A stretch of 64,000 bases of DNA from Pasteurellaceae bacterium Macca. Its GTDB lineage: Bacteria > Pseudomonadota > Gammaproteobacteria > Enterobacterales > Pasteurellaceae. The stretch covers positions 682,001 to 746,000 of the forward strand of contig LVZB01000001.1 of the NCBI GenBank assembly GCA_023101485.1, given 5' to 3'. This document shows, one piece after another, positions 30,387 to 38,937 of this stretch (positions within the stretch are counted from its first letter, which is position 1; each line of letters begins with the position of its first letter). The position numbers were made by a program, and so were the translations under genes. The notes under the pieces were generated by a model that was not told where the DNA came from, made no database searches, and was given only the letters and a program-made list of their open reading frames with translations.

Positions 30387-32417
30387 ATGAAAAAATCTTT
30401 TCTCGTTAGTTTGGTTGCAATGGGGATCTTTACCGCTTGCCACGCCAATGAAATGACGACCACTAACGTCTTAACCGAAGGGCTAGATACCGCCGTCGCC
30501 CCGCAACAAGATTTCTACCGCTATGTGAATGGCAAATGGCTTGAAAAAGCCCAAATTCCTGCCGACCGCACCTCTTGGGGGACGTTAGATGAACTCGGCG
30601 AATTAAACGAAAAACGCGCCATTGAATTATTACACTCACTCCTTAACGATAAAAATACCCAAGAAAGCCCCCAAGCAAAGCGCCTTAAAGCCCTTTACGA
30701 TACCTATACCGATCTTAATGCCCGTGAAACACAGGGTTTAGCCCCAATCAAAGCCGATTTAGCCAAAATTGACGGCATTCAAAATTTCAACGATTTTATT
30801 CAATACCTTATTTCAGAAACTCAGCAGGGAAATACCATGCTCTTTGGTTGGTCGGTGTTTGCAGATCTCACCAATTCTCGCCAAAACGCTGTCTATTTTA
30901 GTAATGACAACCTTGGGATAAGTAATGATTACTACCAAAAAGAGACCCCTGAAAATCATGAAACCTTAAAACAGTACCAAGCCTATGTGGCAAAAATGCT
31001 CACCTTGGGTGGGGGAAAAAATACCGAGGAACGGGCAAAAGCGATTGTAGAATATGAAAAAGCGATTGCCAAAACCCTCTTTACCAATGAAGAGAGTGGC
31101 GATCTCGAAAAACGCTACAATCCGATGACTATCGCTGAATTTACCAAAGCGAGTAAAAATATCAACTTAGCTGAGTTTTTCGAAAAAGTGGGCGTAAAAA
31201 CCGAGGAAGTCATTATTTGGGAACCGGAATTTCTCAAGCAGTTTGACCGCTTATTTAACGCACAAAAATTACCCGTTATCAAAGATTATCTACGCTTTAA
31301 AATCCTCTCCGGCTCCGCACCTTATTTAAACAAAGCCCTTGATGATGCGCATTTCGATTTCTACGGACGCACCCTTGTCGGGCAACAAGAACAGAGAGCT
31401 TTAGATAAACGTGCCCTTGATTTAATCAACAGCCAAATCGGCGAAGAGTTTGCCCAAGTTTATGTGGCAAAATTCTTCCCTGAAAAAGCCAAAAAAGCAC
31501 TCCTTGAAATGGTAGGCTATTTAATCAAAGCCTATCATCACCGCATCGACCAATTAGATTGGATGTCTGCTGAAACCAAGAAAAAAGCGAAAACGAAGCT
31601 GGATAAATTCACCACCGAAGTGGGCTATCCAAATAAATGGAAAGATTATTCCACCTTAACACTCAAAACTACCCAAGAAGGTGGCTCACTCTATGCTAAT
31701 TTGCGGGCAGTTCAACAATGGCGTTACCAAGATGAACTCAGTAAAGTCGGCAAGGCAGTGGATTTAACGGAATGGGGAATGCTTCCTCAAGAAGTGAATG
31801 CCTCTTATGATCCTTTAACCAACCGCATTATCTTCCCGGCGGCGATTTTACAAGCGCCACTGTATGATGTGAATGTCGATCCAGCGGTGAATTTTGGCGC
31901 GATTGGGGCGATTATCGGCCACGAAATCACCCACGGCTTTGATGACAGCGGTTCGAAATTTGACGGCGACGGCAACCTCACGGATTGGTGGAATGCCGAT
32001 GATCGCAAAAAATTTGACGCCTTAGCGGACAAACTTGTCGCCCAGTTTGACCAATTTGAAGTCGCCCCAAAAGTGTTCGTCAATGGGCGTTTTACCCTCG
32101 GCGAAAACATTGCGGACTTAGGGGGCTTAGGCATTGCCTATGATGCGTTGAAACTCTATGAAAAAGAACATGGGCAAGCTCAACCGATTGATAATCTCAC
32201 CGCCGACCAACGCTTCTTTATGAGCTGGACACGCTCTTGGCGAAATAAAGCGACGGTACAATCCCTTACTCACCAAGTGAAAAGCGACACCCATGCACCG
32301 GGGCATTTACGTGCCTTTGCACCCTTGCTAAACATTGATGGCTTCCACAACGCCTTCCACACCAAGCAAGGGGATAAGATGTTCAAGCCAATGAGCGAGC
32401 GGATTAAAATCTGGTAA
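30387..32417 (+). CDS. pepO: M13-family metallopeptidase lipoprotein, first paralogue
   Basis: A neprilysin-like zinc endopeptidase (family M13) of 676 residues. The signal peptide ends in lipobox FTAC near residue 18, so it should be anchored to a membrane facing the periplasm or outside. The zinc motif HEITH is at 512-516 (IIGHEITHGFDDSG) and the third ligand is in GENIADLGG. The N-terminal domain begins QQDFYRYVNGKWLEKAQIPADR-like sequence at residue 39. It cleaves peptides below about 40 residues in characterised members. A close paralogue follows at 32607. AAAGGAG precedes the ATG. Confidence 0.9.
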   Translation: MKKSFLVSLVAMGIFTACHANEMTTTNVLTEGLDTAVAPQQDFYRYVNGKWLEKAQIPADRTSWGTLDELGELNEKRAIELLHSLLNDKNTQESPQAKRLKALYDTYTDLNARETQGLAPIKADLAKIDGIQNFNDFIQYLISETQQGNTMLFGWSVFADLTNSRQNAVYFSNDNLGISNDYYQKETPENHETLKQYQAYVAKMLTLGGGKNTEERAKAIVEYEKAIAKTLFTNEESGDLEKRYNPMTIAEFTKASKNINLAEFFEKVGVKTEEVIIWEPEFLKQFDRLFNAQKLPVIKDYLRFKILSGSAPYLNKALDDAHFDFYGRTLVGQQEQRALDKRALDLINSQIGEEFAQVYVAKFFPEKAKKALLEMVGYLIKAYHHRIDQLDWMSAETKKKAKTKLDKFTTEVGYPNKWKDYSTLTLKTTQEGGSLYANLRAVQQWRYQDELSKVGKAVDLTEWGMLPQEVNASYDPLTNRIIFPAAILQAPLYDVNVDPAVNFGAIGAIIGHEITHGFDDSGSKFDGDGNLTDWWNADDRKKFDALADKLVAQFDQFEVAPKVFVNGRFTLGENIADLGGLGIAYDALKLYEKEHGQAQPIDNLTADQRFFMSWTRSWRNKATVQSLTHQVKSDTHAPGHLRAFAPLLNIDGFHNAFHTKQGDKMFKPMSERIKIW

Positions 32418-32423
32418 TAAACC

Positions 32424-32480
32424 ATAACGCCCCCCTCAGTCGCTTCGCGACAGCCCCCGAAGGGGGAAGGGGGGCGTTAT
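32424..32480. repeat. Structured GC-rich repeat, copy A
   Basis: ATAACGCCCCCC and GGGGGGCGTTAT form a 12-bp outer stem enclosing two small hairpins, TCGC-TTC-GCGA and CCCCC-GAA-GGGGG, a three-way shape. Related copies follow the next gene (34644, 34831). It sits right after the first peptidase stop and could stop transcription, but its shared sequence marks it as a dispersed repeat. Confidence 0.8.
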
Positions 32481-32606
32481 AGCTTGCAAAAAACACCATA
32501 AAGGGGAGCAATTCCCCTTTTTATTTGAACAAGGGCTTGATTTTGTAGTCCAACCTGCCACCGAGGAGATTATTCTCCCCTGCATTGTTAAACAAAGGAG
32601 AAAACG

Positions 32607-34637
32607 ATGAAAAAACCCCTTATGATTAGCCTTGTCGCCATGAGCATTTTCACCGCCTGTCATGCCAATGAAGCCCCTCAACCCAGTACCTTAATGGAAG
32701 GTGTGGATAGCACCGTCAAGCCCCAACAGGATTTCTACCGCTATGTAAATGGCAAATGGCTTGAAAAAGCCCAAATTCCTGCCGACCGCACTTCCTGGGG
32801 AACACTGGCAGAGCTTGGCGAATTAAACGAAAAACGCTCCCTAGACCTACTACAAGCGGTCATTTCTGACAAAGATTCTGCTCACTCGCCACAAATCCAA
32901 CGCCTCAAAGCCCTCTATGAAACCTATACCGATCTCGATGCCCGTGAAGCCCAAGGTTTAACGCCAATTAAAGCGGATTTAGCCAAAATTGATGGGATTC
33001 AAACATTCAACGATTTCATCGACTATATGATCACCGAAACGAAGCAAGGTAATGAGGTGCTCTTTGGTTGGTCGGTGTTTGCTCACCTGAAAAACTCCCA
33101 CCAAAATGCCATCTATTTCAGCAATGATGATTTGGGGCTAAGCAATGATTACTACCAAAAGGATACCCCTGAAAATCGTGAAACCTTAAAGCAGTACCAA
33201 GCCTATGTCGCCAAAATGCTGACCTTTGGTGGGGTAGAAAATGCCGAGGAACGGGCAAAAGCGATTGTGGAATATGAAAAAGCCATCGCCAAAACCCTCT
33301 TCACCAATGAGCAAAGCCGTGATATTGCCAAACGTTACAATCCATTAAGTATTGGGGAATTTGCCAAAGCGAGCAAGAATATCAACTTAGCCGAGTTTTT
33401 TGAAAAAGTGGGGGTAAAAACCGATGAAGTCATTGTTTGGGAACCGGCATTTCTCAAACAGTTTGACAGTTTATATAACCCACAAAAATTGGCAGTGATT
33501 AAAGATTATCTCCGCTTTAAAACCCTGTCTGGCTCTGCCGGTTACCTTAACAAAGCCCTTGATGAAGCGCGCTTTGATTTCTATGGTCGCACCCTCACGG
33601 GGCAAAAACAGCAACGCAAATTGGAAAAACGCGCCCTCAGTTTAATCAACCGCCAAATCGGGCAAGAGTTCGCCCAAGTTTATGTGGCAAAATTTTTCCC
33701 TGAAAAAGCGAAGCAAGATCTTCTCAAAATCGCGAGCTATTTAGTCAAAGCCTACCACCAACGGATCGAGCAGTTAGCCTGGATGTCGGCTGAAACCAAG
33801 CAGAAAGCCAAAGCGAAACTCAATAAATTTATTGTGGAAGTCGGTTATCCGAATAAATGGAAAGATTATTCCGCCTTAACACTTAAAACCACTCAAGAGG
33901 GCGGTTCGCTTTACGCCAACCTACGGGCAATTCAGCAATGGGACTACCAAGATGCCCTGAGTAAAGTCGGCAAAGCGGTGGATTTAAGTGAATGGGGAAT
34001 GCTCCCACAAGTGGTCAATGCCTCTTACAGCCCATTGAAAAACCGCATTGTCTTTCCAGCAGGGATCTTGCAAGCACCGCTTTATGATGTAAATGCCGAT
34101 CCGGCGGTGAATTTTGGCGCGATTGGGGCGATTATCGGTCACGAAATCACCCACGGTTTTGATGATAGCGGTTCGAAATTTGACGGCGACGGCAACCTCA
34201 CGGATTGGTGGACGGCAGATGATCGCAAGAAATTTGAAGCCTTAGCGGACAAACTTGTCGCCCAGTTTGACCAATTTGAAGTTTCACCAAAAGTGTTCGT
34301 CAATGGGCGTTTCACCCTTGGGGAGAATATTGCCGATCTTGGCGGGTTAAGCATCGCTTATGATGCCTTGAAACTCTACGAAAAAGATAACGGGCAATCA
34401 CCACGCTTAGATAATCTCACCTCTGACCAACGCTTCTTTATGAGCTGGACACGCTCTTGGCGAAATAAAGCGACAGTGCAATCCCTCACCCACCAAGTGA
34501 AAAGCGACCCTCACGCCCCGGGGCAATTCCGCGCTTTCGCCCCAGTGTTGAATATTAACGCCTTCCACGATGCGTTTAGCACTCAACAAGGGGATAAAAT
34601 GTTTAAGCCAATGAGTGAGCGGATCAAAATTTGGTAA
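32607..34637 (+). CDS. M13-family metallopeptidase lipoprotein, second paralogue
   Basis: A tandem paralogue of the preceding peptidase with the same length (676), the same lipobox position (FTAC), the same zinc motif GHEITH and the same GENIADLGG. The sequences agree over most of their length but differ throughout, and the 3' parts are closer (for instance the segments around the zinc motif are almost identical at DNA level), which suggests duplication followed by partial gene conversion. Start ATG follows AAAGGAG. Differences cluster in the N-terminal domain that lines the substrate cavity, so the two may prefer different peptides. Confidence 0.9.
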   Translation: MKKPLMISLVAMSIFTACHANEAPQPSTLMEGVDSTVKPQQDFYRYVNGKWLEKAQIPADRTSWGTLAELGELNEKRSLDLLQAVISDKDSAHSPQIQRLKALYETYTDLDAREAQGLTPIKADLAKIDGIQTFNDFIDYMITETKQGNEVLFGWSVFAHLKNSHQNAIYFSNDDLGLSNDYYQKDTPENRETLKQYQAYVAKMLTFGGVENAEERAKAIVEYEKAIAKTLFTNEQSRDIAKRYNPLSIGEFAKASKNINLAEFFEKVGVKTDEVIVWEPAFLKQFDSLYNPQKLAVIKDYLRFKTLSGSAGYLNKALDEARFDFYGRTLTGQKQQRKLEKRALSLINRQIGQEFAQVYVAKFFPEKAKQDLLKIASYLVKAYHQRIEQLAWMSAETKQKAKAKLNKFIVEVGYPNKWKDYSALTLKTTQEGGSLYANLRAIQQWDYQDALSKVGKAVDLSEWGMLPQVVNASYSPLKNRIVFPAGILQAPLYDVNADPAVNFGAIGAIIGHEITHGFDDSGSKFDGDGNLTDWWTADDRKKFEALADKLVAQFDQFEVSPKVFVNGRFTLGENIADLGGLSIAYDALKLYEKDNGQSPRLDNLTSDQRFFMSWTRSWRNKATVQSLTHQVKSDPHAPGQFRAFAPVLNINAFHDAFSTQQGDKMFKPMSERIKIW

Positions 34638-34643
34638 TGAGCC

Positions 34644-34705
34644 ATAACGCCCCCCTCAGTCGCTTCGCGACAGCACCCCCCGCAAGCAGGGGGAGCGGCG
34701 TTTTT
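34644..34705. repeat. Structured GC-rich repeat, copy B
   Basis: It starts with the same 30 bases as copy A after the second peptidase stop, then changes to CCCCCCGC-AAGCA-GGGGG and GCGTTTTT, which gives it a terminator-like end. It is followed by CCTCACATTGAGGAGAAATC, a tail shared with copy C but not copy A. Confidence 0.8.
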
Positions 34706-34740
34706 CCTCACATTGAGGAGAAATCTCAAAGAAGAATAAC

Positions 34741-34787
34741 CCCTTCCCCCTGCTTGCGGAGGGAAGTCCCCGAAAGGGGAAGGGGGC
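34741..34787. repeat. Structured GC-rich repeat, inverted partial copy D
   Basis: CCCCCTGCTTGCGG and CCCCGAAAGGGG repeat the internal blocks of copies A to C in reverse order. It ends beside an uptake signal at 34790. Confidence 0.6.
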
Positions 34788-34830
34788 TAACAAGCGGTCG
34801 AATTTACACAAAAATTTGCTTTGTATCCAA

Positions 34831-34889
34831 ATTCCCCCCTCAGTCGTTTCGCGACAGCTCCCCCCGCAAGCAGGGGGAGCGGCGTTTTT
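34831..34889. repeat. Structured GC-rich repeat, copy C, next to the prophage end
   Basis: The same CCCCCCTCAGTCG core, GCGACAG, CCCCCCGC-AAGCA-GGGGG and GCGTTTTT as copy B. Its downstream tail matches that of copy B through AAATCTC at 34911 with one base changed, and then breaks off into prophage sequence. Confidence 0.8.
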
Positions 34890-34926
34890 CCTCACATTAA
34901 GGAGAAATCTCTGTGGGGTACTAACT

Positions 34927-35086
34927 CTTTTTGCATAAAGAAAGAAAAAAATTTGGCGGAAAAAATTGGCGGTGGAGCTTTGGTATATAAGGCTTCGCCG
35001 TTTTTTATTGAGAAAAGTTATGCAAAAAACAAAATGGTTGAAAATAGGCAAAAATGAGCAGTTTTTGCGAAATTTTTTGCATAACT
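34927..35086 (+). other. Candidate transposase end-binding sites L1, L2, L3
   Basis: CTTTTTGCATAAAG (34927-34940), AGTTATGCAAAAAAC (35016-35030, inverted) and TTTTTTGCATAACT (35073-35086) share an 11- to 14-base core. Measured from 34912 they lie at 16-29, 105-119 and 162-175. In Mu the L1, L2 and L3 sites lie at roughly 6-27, 111-132 and 151-172. The last two here are exact inverted copies over 14 bases. Confidence 0.65.
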
Positions 35087-35155
35087 TTGGATTGGTTTGA
35101 TCGGTTTTTAAAACCTTTTTAAAAAAGTTTAAATGCTGTTTTAAAATGGTTGTGG

Positions 35156-35863
35156 TTAAACAAGGCTATGCCCGATGTGAACGACTTGTCCGATGATTTG
35201 TAGATATTGTCCTTCTTCTGCTGAAATGCTGATTGGCTCGTATTCTTCACTATTATCACTAATCAGTTCCATTCTATTCCATTGTCGTCTAATTCTCTTA
35301 ACCCATACGCTATCGCCGTTTTGTACGAGGTAGATTTTATCGTCCCCTCTAACTTCTTTCTTGCTTAAATCAACTAATAGCTGATCGCCGTCGTCGATAG
35401 TTGGAAACATAGAACTTCCATTTGCCCAAAATACAGCGCAGTGGCGAGCTTTTACACCTAAGGTTTGTAAAAGGCTATCAGAATAAGGCTCTTCGCCGTC
35501 TGGATCTGTTACCCCTTCATTAAAGCTGCCATAACCTGCGGAAACAATAATAGAGTTGAAGCTATCAATCATTGTTACGCCCTCTTGTTGTTTTTCCTGA
35601 GCTTTTTCAACAGCTTGTTCGATATGGCTTTCCTGCTTATTTTCAGATAACTCTGGGCTTTCTCCTGTGGCGAGCCATTTCAAGTCAACTCCAGAAACCT
35701 CTGCTATTTTAATTAAATTTGGACGAGATGGTTCAGCATCGCCTTTTCTCCAACGAGTGATTGTAGATAACGTCACCCCCATTTTTCGGGAAAATTCACT
35801 CGGACCATTCGATTTGGCGATAGCCAATTCTATTCTTTCTGGGAAATTATCATTACTCAACAT
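35156..35863 (-). CDS. LexA/CI-type immunity repressor with S24 peptidase domain
   Basis: The 235-residue protein has an N-terminal helix-turn-helix (FSRKMGVTLSTITRWRKGDAEP, residues 24-45) and a C-terminal S24 self-cleavage domain with the catalytic Ser in WANGSSMFPTI and Lys in VWVKRIRR. It should hold the prophage silent by binding the operators next to its start, and it may be cleaved with RecA help after DNA damage. Mu itself uses an unrelated, Clp-controlled repressor, so this is a lambda-like switch in a Mu-like phage, as in several Pasteurellaceae and Neisseria relatives. It is transcribed away from the early operon. Confidence 0.9.
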   Translation of the reverse strand: MLSNDNFPERIELAIAKSNGPSEFSRKMGVTLSTITRWRKGDAEPSRPNLIKIAEVSGVDLKWLATGESPELSENKQESHIEQAVEKAQEKQQEGVTMIDSFNSIIVSAGYGSFNEGVTDPDGEEPYSDSLLQTLGVKARHCAVFWANGSSMFPTIDDGDQLLVDLSKKEVRGDDKIYLVQNGDSVWVKRIRRQWNRMELISDNSEEYEPISISAEEGQYLQIIGQVVHIGHSLV

Positions 35864-35881
35864 ACTAGTTACACCTAATTG

Positions 35882-36064
35882 ACCGTAATAGTTGGATTTA
35901 TTTATCTATTACGAATACACACTCAAAACTATTACCGTATTAGTAAATTGTAAGTTATTGATTTTCCGAATACACACCTAAAAAGTGCTTTCTATTTAAT
36001 CAAATAGAACTATTACGGGTAAATACCACTTGATTGAATTAAACTATTACGGTTAATATACATC
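35882..36064. promoter_or_regulatory. Operator array between repressor and ner
   Basis: Repeated blocks: ACCGTAATAGTT (35882, inverted), CTATTACGAATACACAC (35906), AACTATTACCGTATTAG (35927), CCGAATACACACC (35966), AACTATTACGGGTAA (36008) and AACTATTACGGTTAA (36042). The common core is CTATTACGG. Six half- or full sites over 180 bases between divergent genes are what a repressor/Ner switch needs. Confidence 0.8.
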
Positions 36065-36094
36065 ACATCAGTTACAGCGAAAAGGACGTATTAA

Positions 36095-36364
36095 ATGAGC
36101 GTATTACAAAATACAAAAAAAACCGCTGAACAAGATTGGCATCGAGCCGACATCTTAGCGGAGCTTAAAAAAAGAGGTTGGTCTTTACGAACACTCGCAA
36201 TAGAGGGGAATGTTAGCTACAACACATTAAAAACGGTTTTAGATAAACCTTACCCCAAAATGGAACGCTTAATTGCGAATGCCATTGGAGTTGCCCCTGA
36301 AATTATCTGGGCAAAACGATTTGCTGATCGTAATAGAAGACCAACGTTGATCAACAAATTCTAA
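36095..36364 (+). CDS. ner: Ner-like DNA-binding regulator
   Basis: An 89-residue protein of the Ner/Nlp family (WHRADILAELKKRGWSLRTLA, then NTLKTVLDKPYPKMERLIANAIG). In Mu, Ner lowers early and repressor transcription as the lytic cycle begins. AAAGGACG precedes the start. It is the first gene of the early operon, 34 bases before the transposase gene. Confidence 0.92.
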   Translation: MSVLQNTKKTAEQDWHRADILAELKKRGWSLRTLAIEGNVSYNTLKTVLDKPYPKMERLIANAIGVAPEIIWAKRFADRNRRPTLINKF

Positions 36365-36397
36365 TTTTATCCATAAAAGTTATAAAAAGGAACATTT

Positions 36398-38389
36398 ATG
36401 GAAGATTTAAGTTTAAAAACACATTATTCCGTATATGAACTATCTGATTTCAAGTTATCTAGCTTGCCTACTGCTCCTAAAAATATTGCAGATAAAGCCA
36501 AGCGCGAAAACTGGCTTTCACGCAAGCGAGAAGGACGTGGCGGTGGCTTGGAATACTCCCTGACCTCTCTTCCAATCGAGGTTCAAACCGAAATTCGTAA
36601 AAAATGTGGTTTGACGTTAATTGAGCAGAAGCCGAAGTTAGATTTGGTGGCTGTGCGTGATGAGTTGGATTTACGTTCTGTCACCGATAAGCAGTTAGCA
36701 GTGGCAGATGCCCGAGCTGCGGTGGCGCAATACTTTATGCAGGAGCGTGAGATTCGTGGCGTGAGTCGCAATGAGATGATCAATCAGCTATGTCATGAAA
36801 TTAAAACCGGTGATGCGCCTACGCAAGTGTTGGAATGGGTGAGATTAGCGAACGCAAAACCTCGTGCGGTTGTTTCTGTTAGCCCTCGCACGTTATATCA
36901 GTGGGTGGTGGATTATGAAAAAGCCAGTAACAGCGGTGAGCGCTTGAAAAGTCTTGTGCCGTTGAAACCGATGGTGCGGGTGACACCTGAAACAGAAAGT
37001 GCTTGGCTGATTCCTTTTTTAACGCACTACCAAGTCTTTTCTAAACCATCGGTGGAATATGTTTATCGACAGCTCACTAAGCAAGGGGTTGTTGGGTTGC
37101 CTACGCTTTCTAAGGTTCGCCGAGTGCTTAGTCAGTTACCAAAAATTGTGTTAGAGCGAGGCAGACGGACAGGTGCAAGTTTTAAAGCGATTGCACCGTT
37201 TAAGCGTAGAGCTTGGGATGTTATGGGTGTGAATGAGGTGTGGATTTCGGACGGGCATAGCTTTAAAGCTCGTGTGAAAAATATGAATGGCATTCCTTAT
37301 GTGCCGGAAGTAACGGTATTTATTGATGGTCGGACACGGTTAATTGTGGGCTGGTCGGTCGCGCAAAGTGAAAGTGTGATTGCTGTTTCTGATGCTTTTC
37401 GCCATGCCGTTTCTCGCCATGGGTTGCCAGTGATGTGTTATTCAGATAACGGTCGAGGACAGGCAAATAAAACCCTTGATGCTGAAATTACCGGCTTGCT
37501 CCCTCGTTTAGGGGTGCATCACGAAACGGGGATGCCGGGTAATCCACAGGGTCGAGGCATTATTGAGCGGTTGTGGCAACAATCGCTGATTGATTTAGCG
37601 AAAACTTATCCGACTTACCACGGTGATGATGCCGATGAAAGTGTAAAGCACTACCGCTATCGGAAGCTAGAAAGTGCAATCAAGGCCTTAACGAAGAAGA
37701 AAGCATTAACTGAGGAGCAACAGAAGCATCTAGGGCAAGTGCCTCACTTTGCAGATTTTATTGCCGATTTGACCGCTTGTGTAGAGGAGTACAACCAGCG
37801 ACCACATCGCAGTTTGCCGCAAAAAAATACAGGTGGGCATTACTCCCCTGCTGAATATCATGCCGAAGTGAAATTGGCAGAGCAGTATATGCCAAACCTG
37901 CTTGATCCGTTGGAGTTGCAGTTGTTATTCCGCCCTGAAATGGTGCGTACGGTCAGTCGTGGTGAGGTTGTGCTTTCTCGAAACATTTATTTTAGCACAG
38001 CGCTAGCTGGATTTGATGGTGAGCAAGTACGGGTGGGTTATGACGTACATGATCCTGCCAATGTGATTGTGAAAACGATGAAAGGAGAATGGATTTGTGT
38101 GGCTCAACTTAACGGTAACCGAGTGGATGCGTTCCCTAAATCGATTCGGGAGCAAGCGGAAATTAAGAGTGTAGAGGCGAAGAATAAGCGCTTACAGGCT
38201 CGTATAGAACGGAATAATTTGGATTTAAACCCTGTTATTACCCTAGAAGATTTACAACCTCGGACGGAGCTGATTACGACGACTTACCGTCCGAAAAAAG
38301 AAACTCAGCGTATTCGACCAATATTTACCTCACAGGTCGAGAAAGATGAGTGGGAATTAGAACAACAACAAATAGCTGTGGGAGGCTAA
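36398..38389 (+). CDS. A: Mu-type DDE transposase A
   Basis: The 663-residue protein catalyses phage integration and replicative transposition. An N-terminal winged helix (about residues 1-75) would bind the enhancer/operator region, followed by the end-binding domains. The rve-type core shows the catalytic triad Asp285 (VWISDGHS), Asp350 (YSDNGRG) and Glu390 (GIIERLWQ). The C-terminal part after 520 fits the Mu C-terminal beta barrel and the MuB-contacting tail. MuA has 663 residues as well. AAAAAGGAAC precedes the ATG. Confidence 0.95.
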   Translation: MEDLSLKTHYSVYELSDFKLSSLPTAPKNIADKAKRENWLSRKREGRGGGLEYSLTSLPIEVQTEIRKKCGLTLIEQKPKLDLVAVRDELDLRSVTDKQLAVADARAAVAQYFMQEREIRGVSRNEMINQLCHEIKTGDAPTQVLEWVRLANAKPRAVVSVSPRTLYQWVVDYEKASNSGERLKSLVPLKPMVRVTPETESAWLIPFLTHYQVFSKPSVEYVYRQLTKQGVVGLPTLSKVRRVLSQLPKIVLERGRRTGASFKAIAPFKRRAWDVMGVNEVWISDGHSFKARVKNMNGIPYVPEVTVFIDGRTRLIVGWSVAQSESVIAVSDAFRHAVSRHGLPVMCYSDNGRGQANKTLDAEITGLLPRLGVHHETGMPGNPQGRGIIERLWQQSLIDLAKTYPTYHGDDADESVKHYRYRKLESAIKALTKKKALTEEQQKHLGQVPHFADFIADLTACVEEYNQRPHRSLPQKNTGGHYSPAEYHAEVKLAEQYMPNLLDPLELQLLFRPEMVRTVSRGEVVLSRNIYFSTALAGFDGEQVRVGYDVHDPANVIVKTMKGEWICVAQLNGNRVDAFPKSIREQAEIKSVEAKNKRLQARIERNNLDLNPVITLEDLQPRTELITTTYRPKKETQRIRPIFTSQVEKDEWELEQQQIAVGG

Positions 38390-38881
38390 TTATGAATTTT
38401 CAATATCAACATCAAGATCTGGCCAAAATGAAGGGTAACTTACGTTCCCTCCGCAGACAGGAAATATGGGCAAAGAATCACAAGCATGCAGCAAGCGATT
38501 TTGCTCGTAGACAAGCTGGGATAAGGTCTCTTCGCTCTTCGTCAAATATGGTGGATCGTATCGCTGTTTTAGCCATTCGTAAATTATCTCGCCTTTACAC
38601 AAAATATGCCAACGGGCATACGCAAAAAGATGACGCTCTGCTTGCCAAGTTGGTTCGGTGGCTCGTTGTTCCGGCGTGGCTTCTATATAGCGAAAGACTT
38701 GATCTTCATTGTCGTCTAGCCAGCGAAAAAAAGCAAAGTTGCTTTCAAGAGAAAGGGCGTGATTAAGCGACTGTCTCGCTTCGGGAGTGAGATCGTTATC
38801 TAAATAATCCTCCCAATGCAAGTTGAACATAAAGTTACGTTCTGCAGTGAAATGTTCTTTTGTATATAAATTGGGGTGCAT
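38390..38881 (-). CDS. Uncharacterised protein encoded against the early operon
   Basis: A 163-residue acidic, Trp-rich product I do not recognise, with no signal peptide or membrane segment. It starts MHPNLYTKEHFTAERNFMFN behind an excellent ribosome site (AAAGGAGG, six bases before the ATG). The stop lies directly against the transposase A stop and the start 57 bases before B, so it fills the whole A-B gap, and B is on the other strand. A plus-strand frame across the same stretch reads as Ser/Arg-rich shadow. Its reverse orientation suggests expression in the lysogen, perhaps for phage exclusion or host benefit. Confidence 0.7.
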   Translation of the reverse strand: MHPNLYTKEHFTAERNFMFNLHWEDYLDNDLTPEARQSLNHALSLESNFAFFRWLDDNEDQVFRYIEATPEQRATEPTWQAERHLFAYARWHILCKGEIIYEWLKQRYDPPYLTKSEETLSQLVYEQNRLLHACDSLPIFPVCGGNVSYPSFWPDLDVDIENS

Positions 38882-38937
38882 TTTGCCCTCCTTTAAATGA
38901 GTGATTAAAAGATTTTAAATTATAACGGAGTTTGATA

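Noticed and set aside
32607-34637. Second M13 gene as an assembly duplicate
   Set aside because: It differs from the first at many positions along its length and has its own ribosome site and leader.
34631-35057. Several 80-130 residue frames over the GC-rich repeats and prophage end
   Set aside because: They read through palindromic repeats and have no conserved pattern or ribosome site.
35882-36064. CRISPR-like array
   Set aside because: Repeats are short, irregular in spacing and orientation, and lie between divergent regulators; they are operators.
38395-38766. Plus-strand frame MNFQYQHQDLAKMKG... opposite the reverse gene between A and B
   Set aside because: It has a fair ribosome site, but the product turns into Ser/Arg/Lys-rich shadow sequence, while the minus frame has a better site and normal protein composition. 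Not fully excluded as a remnant of an older gene start.
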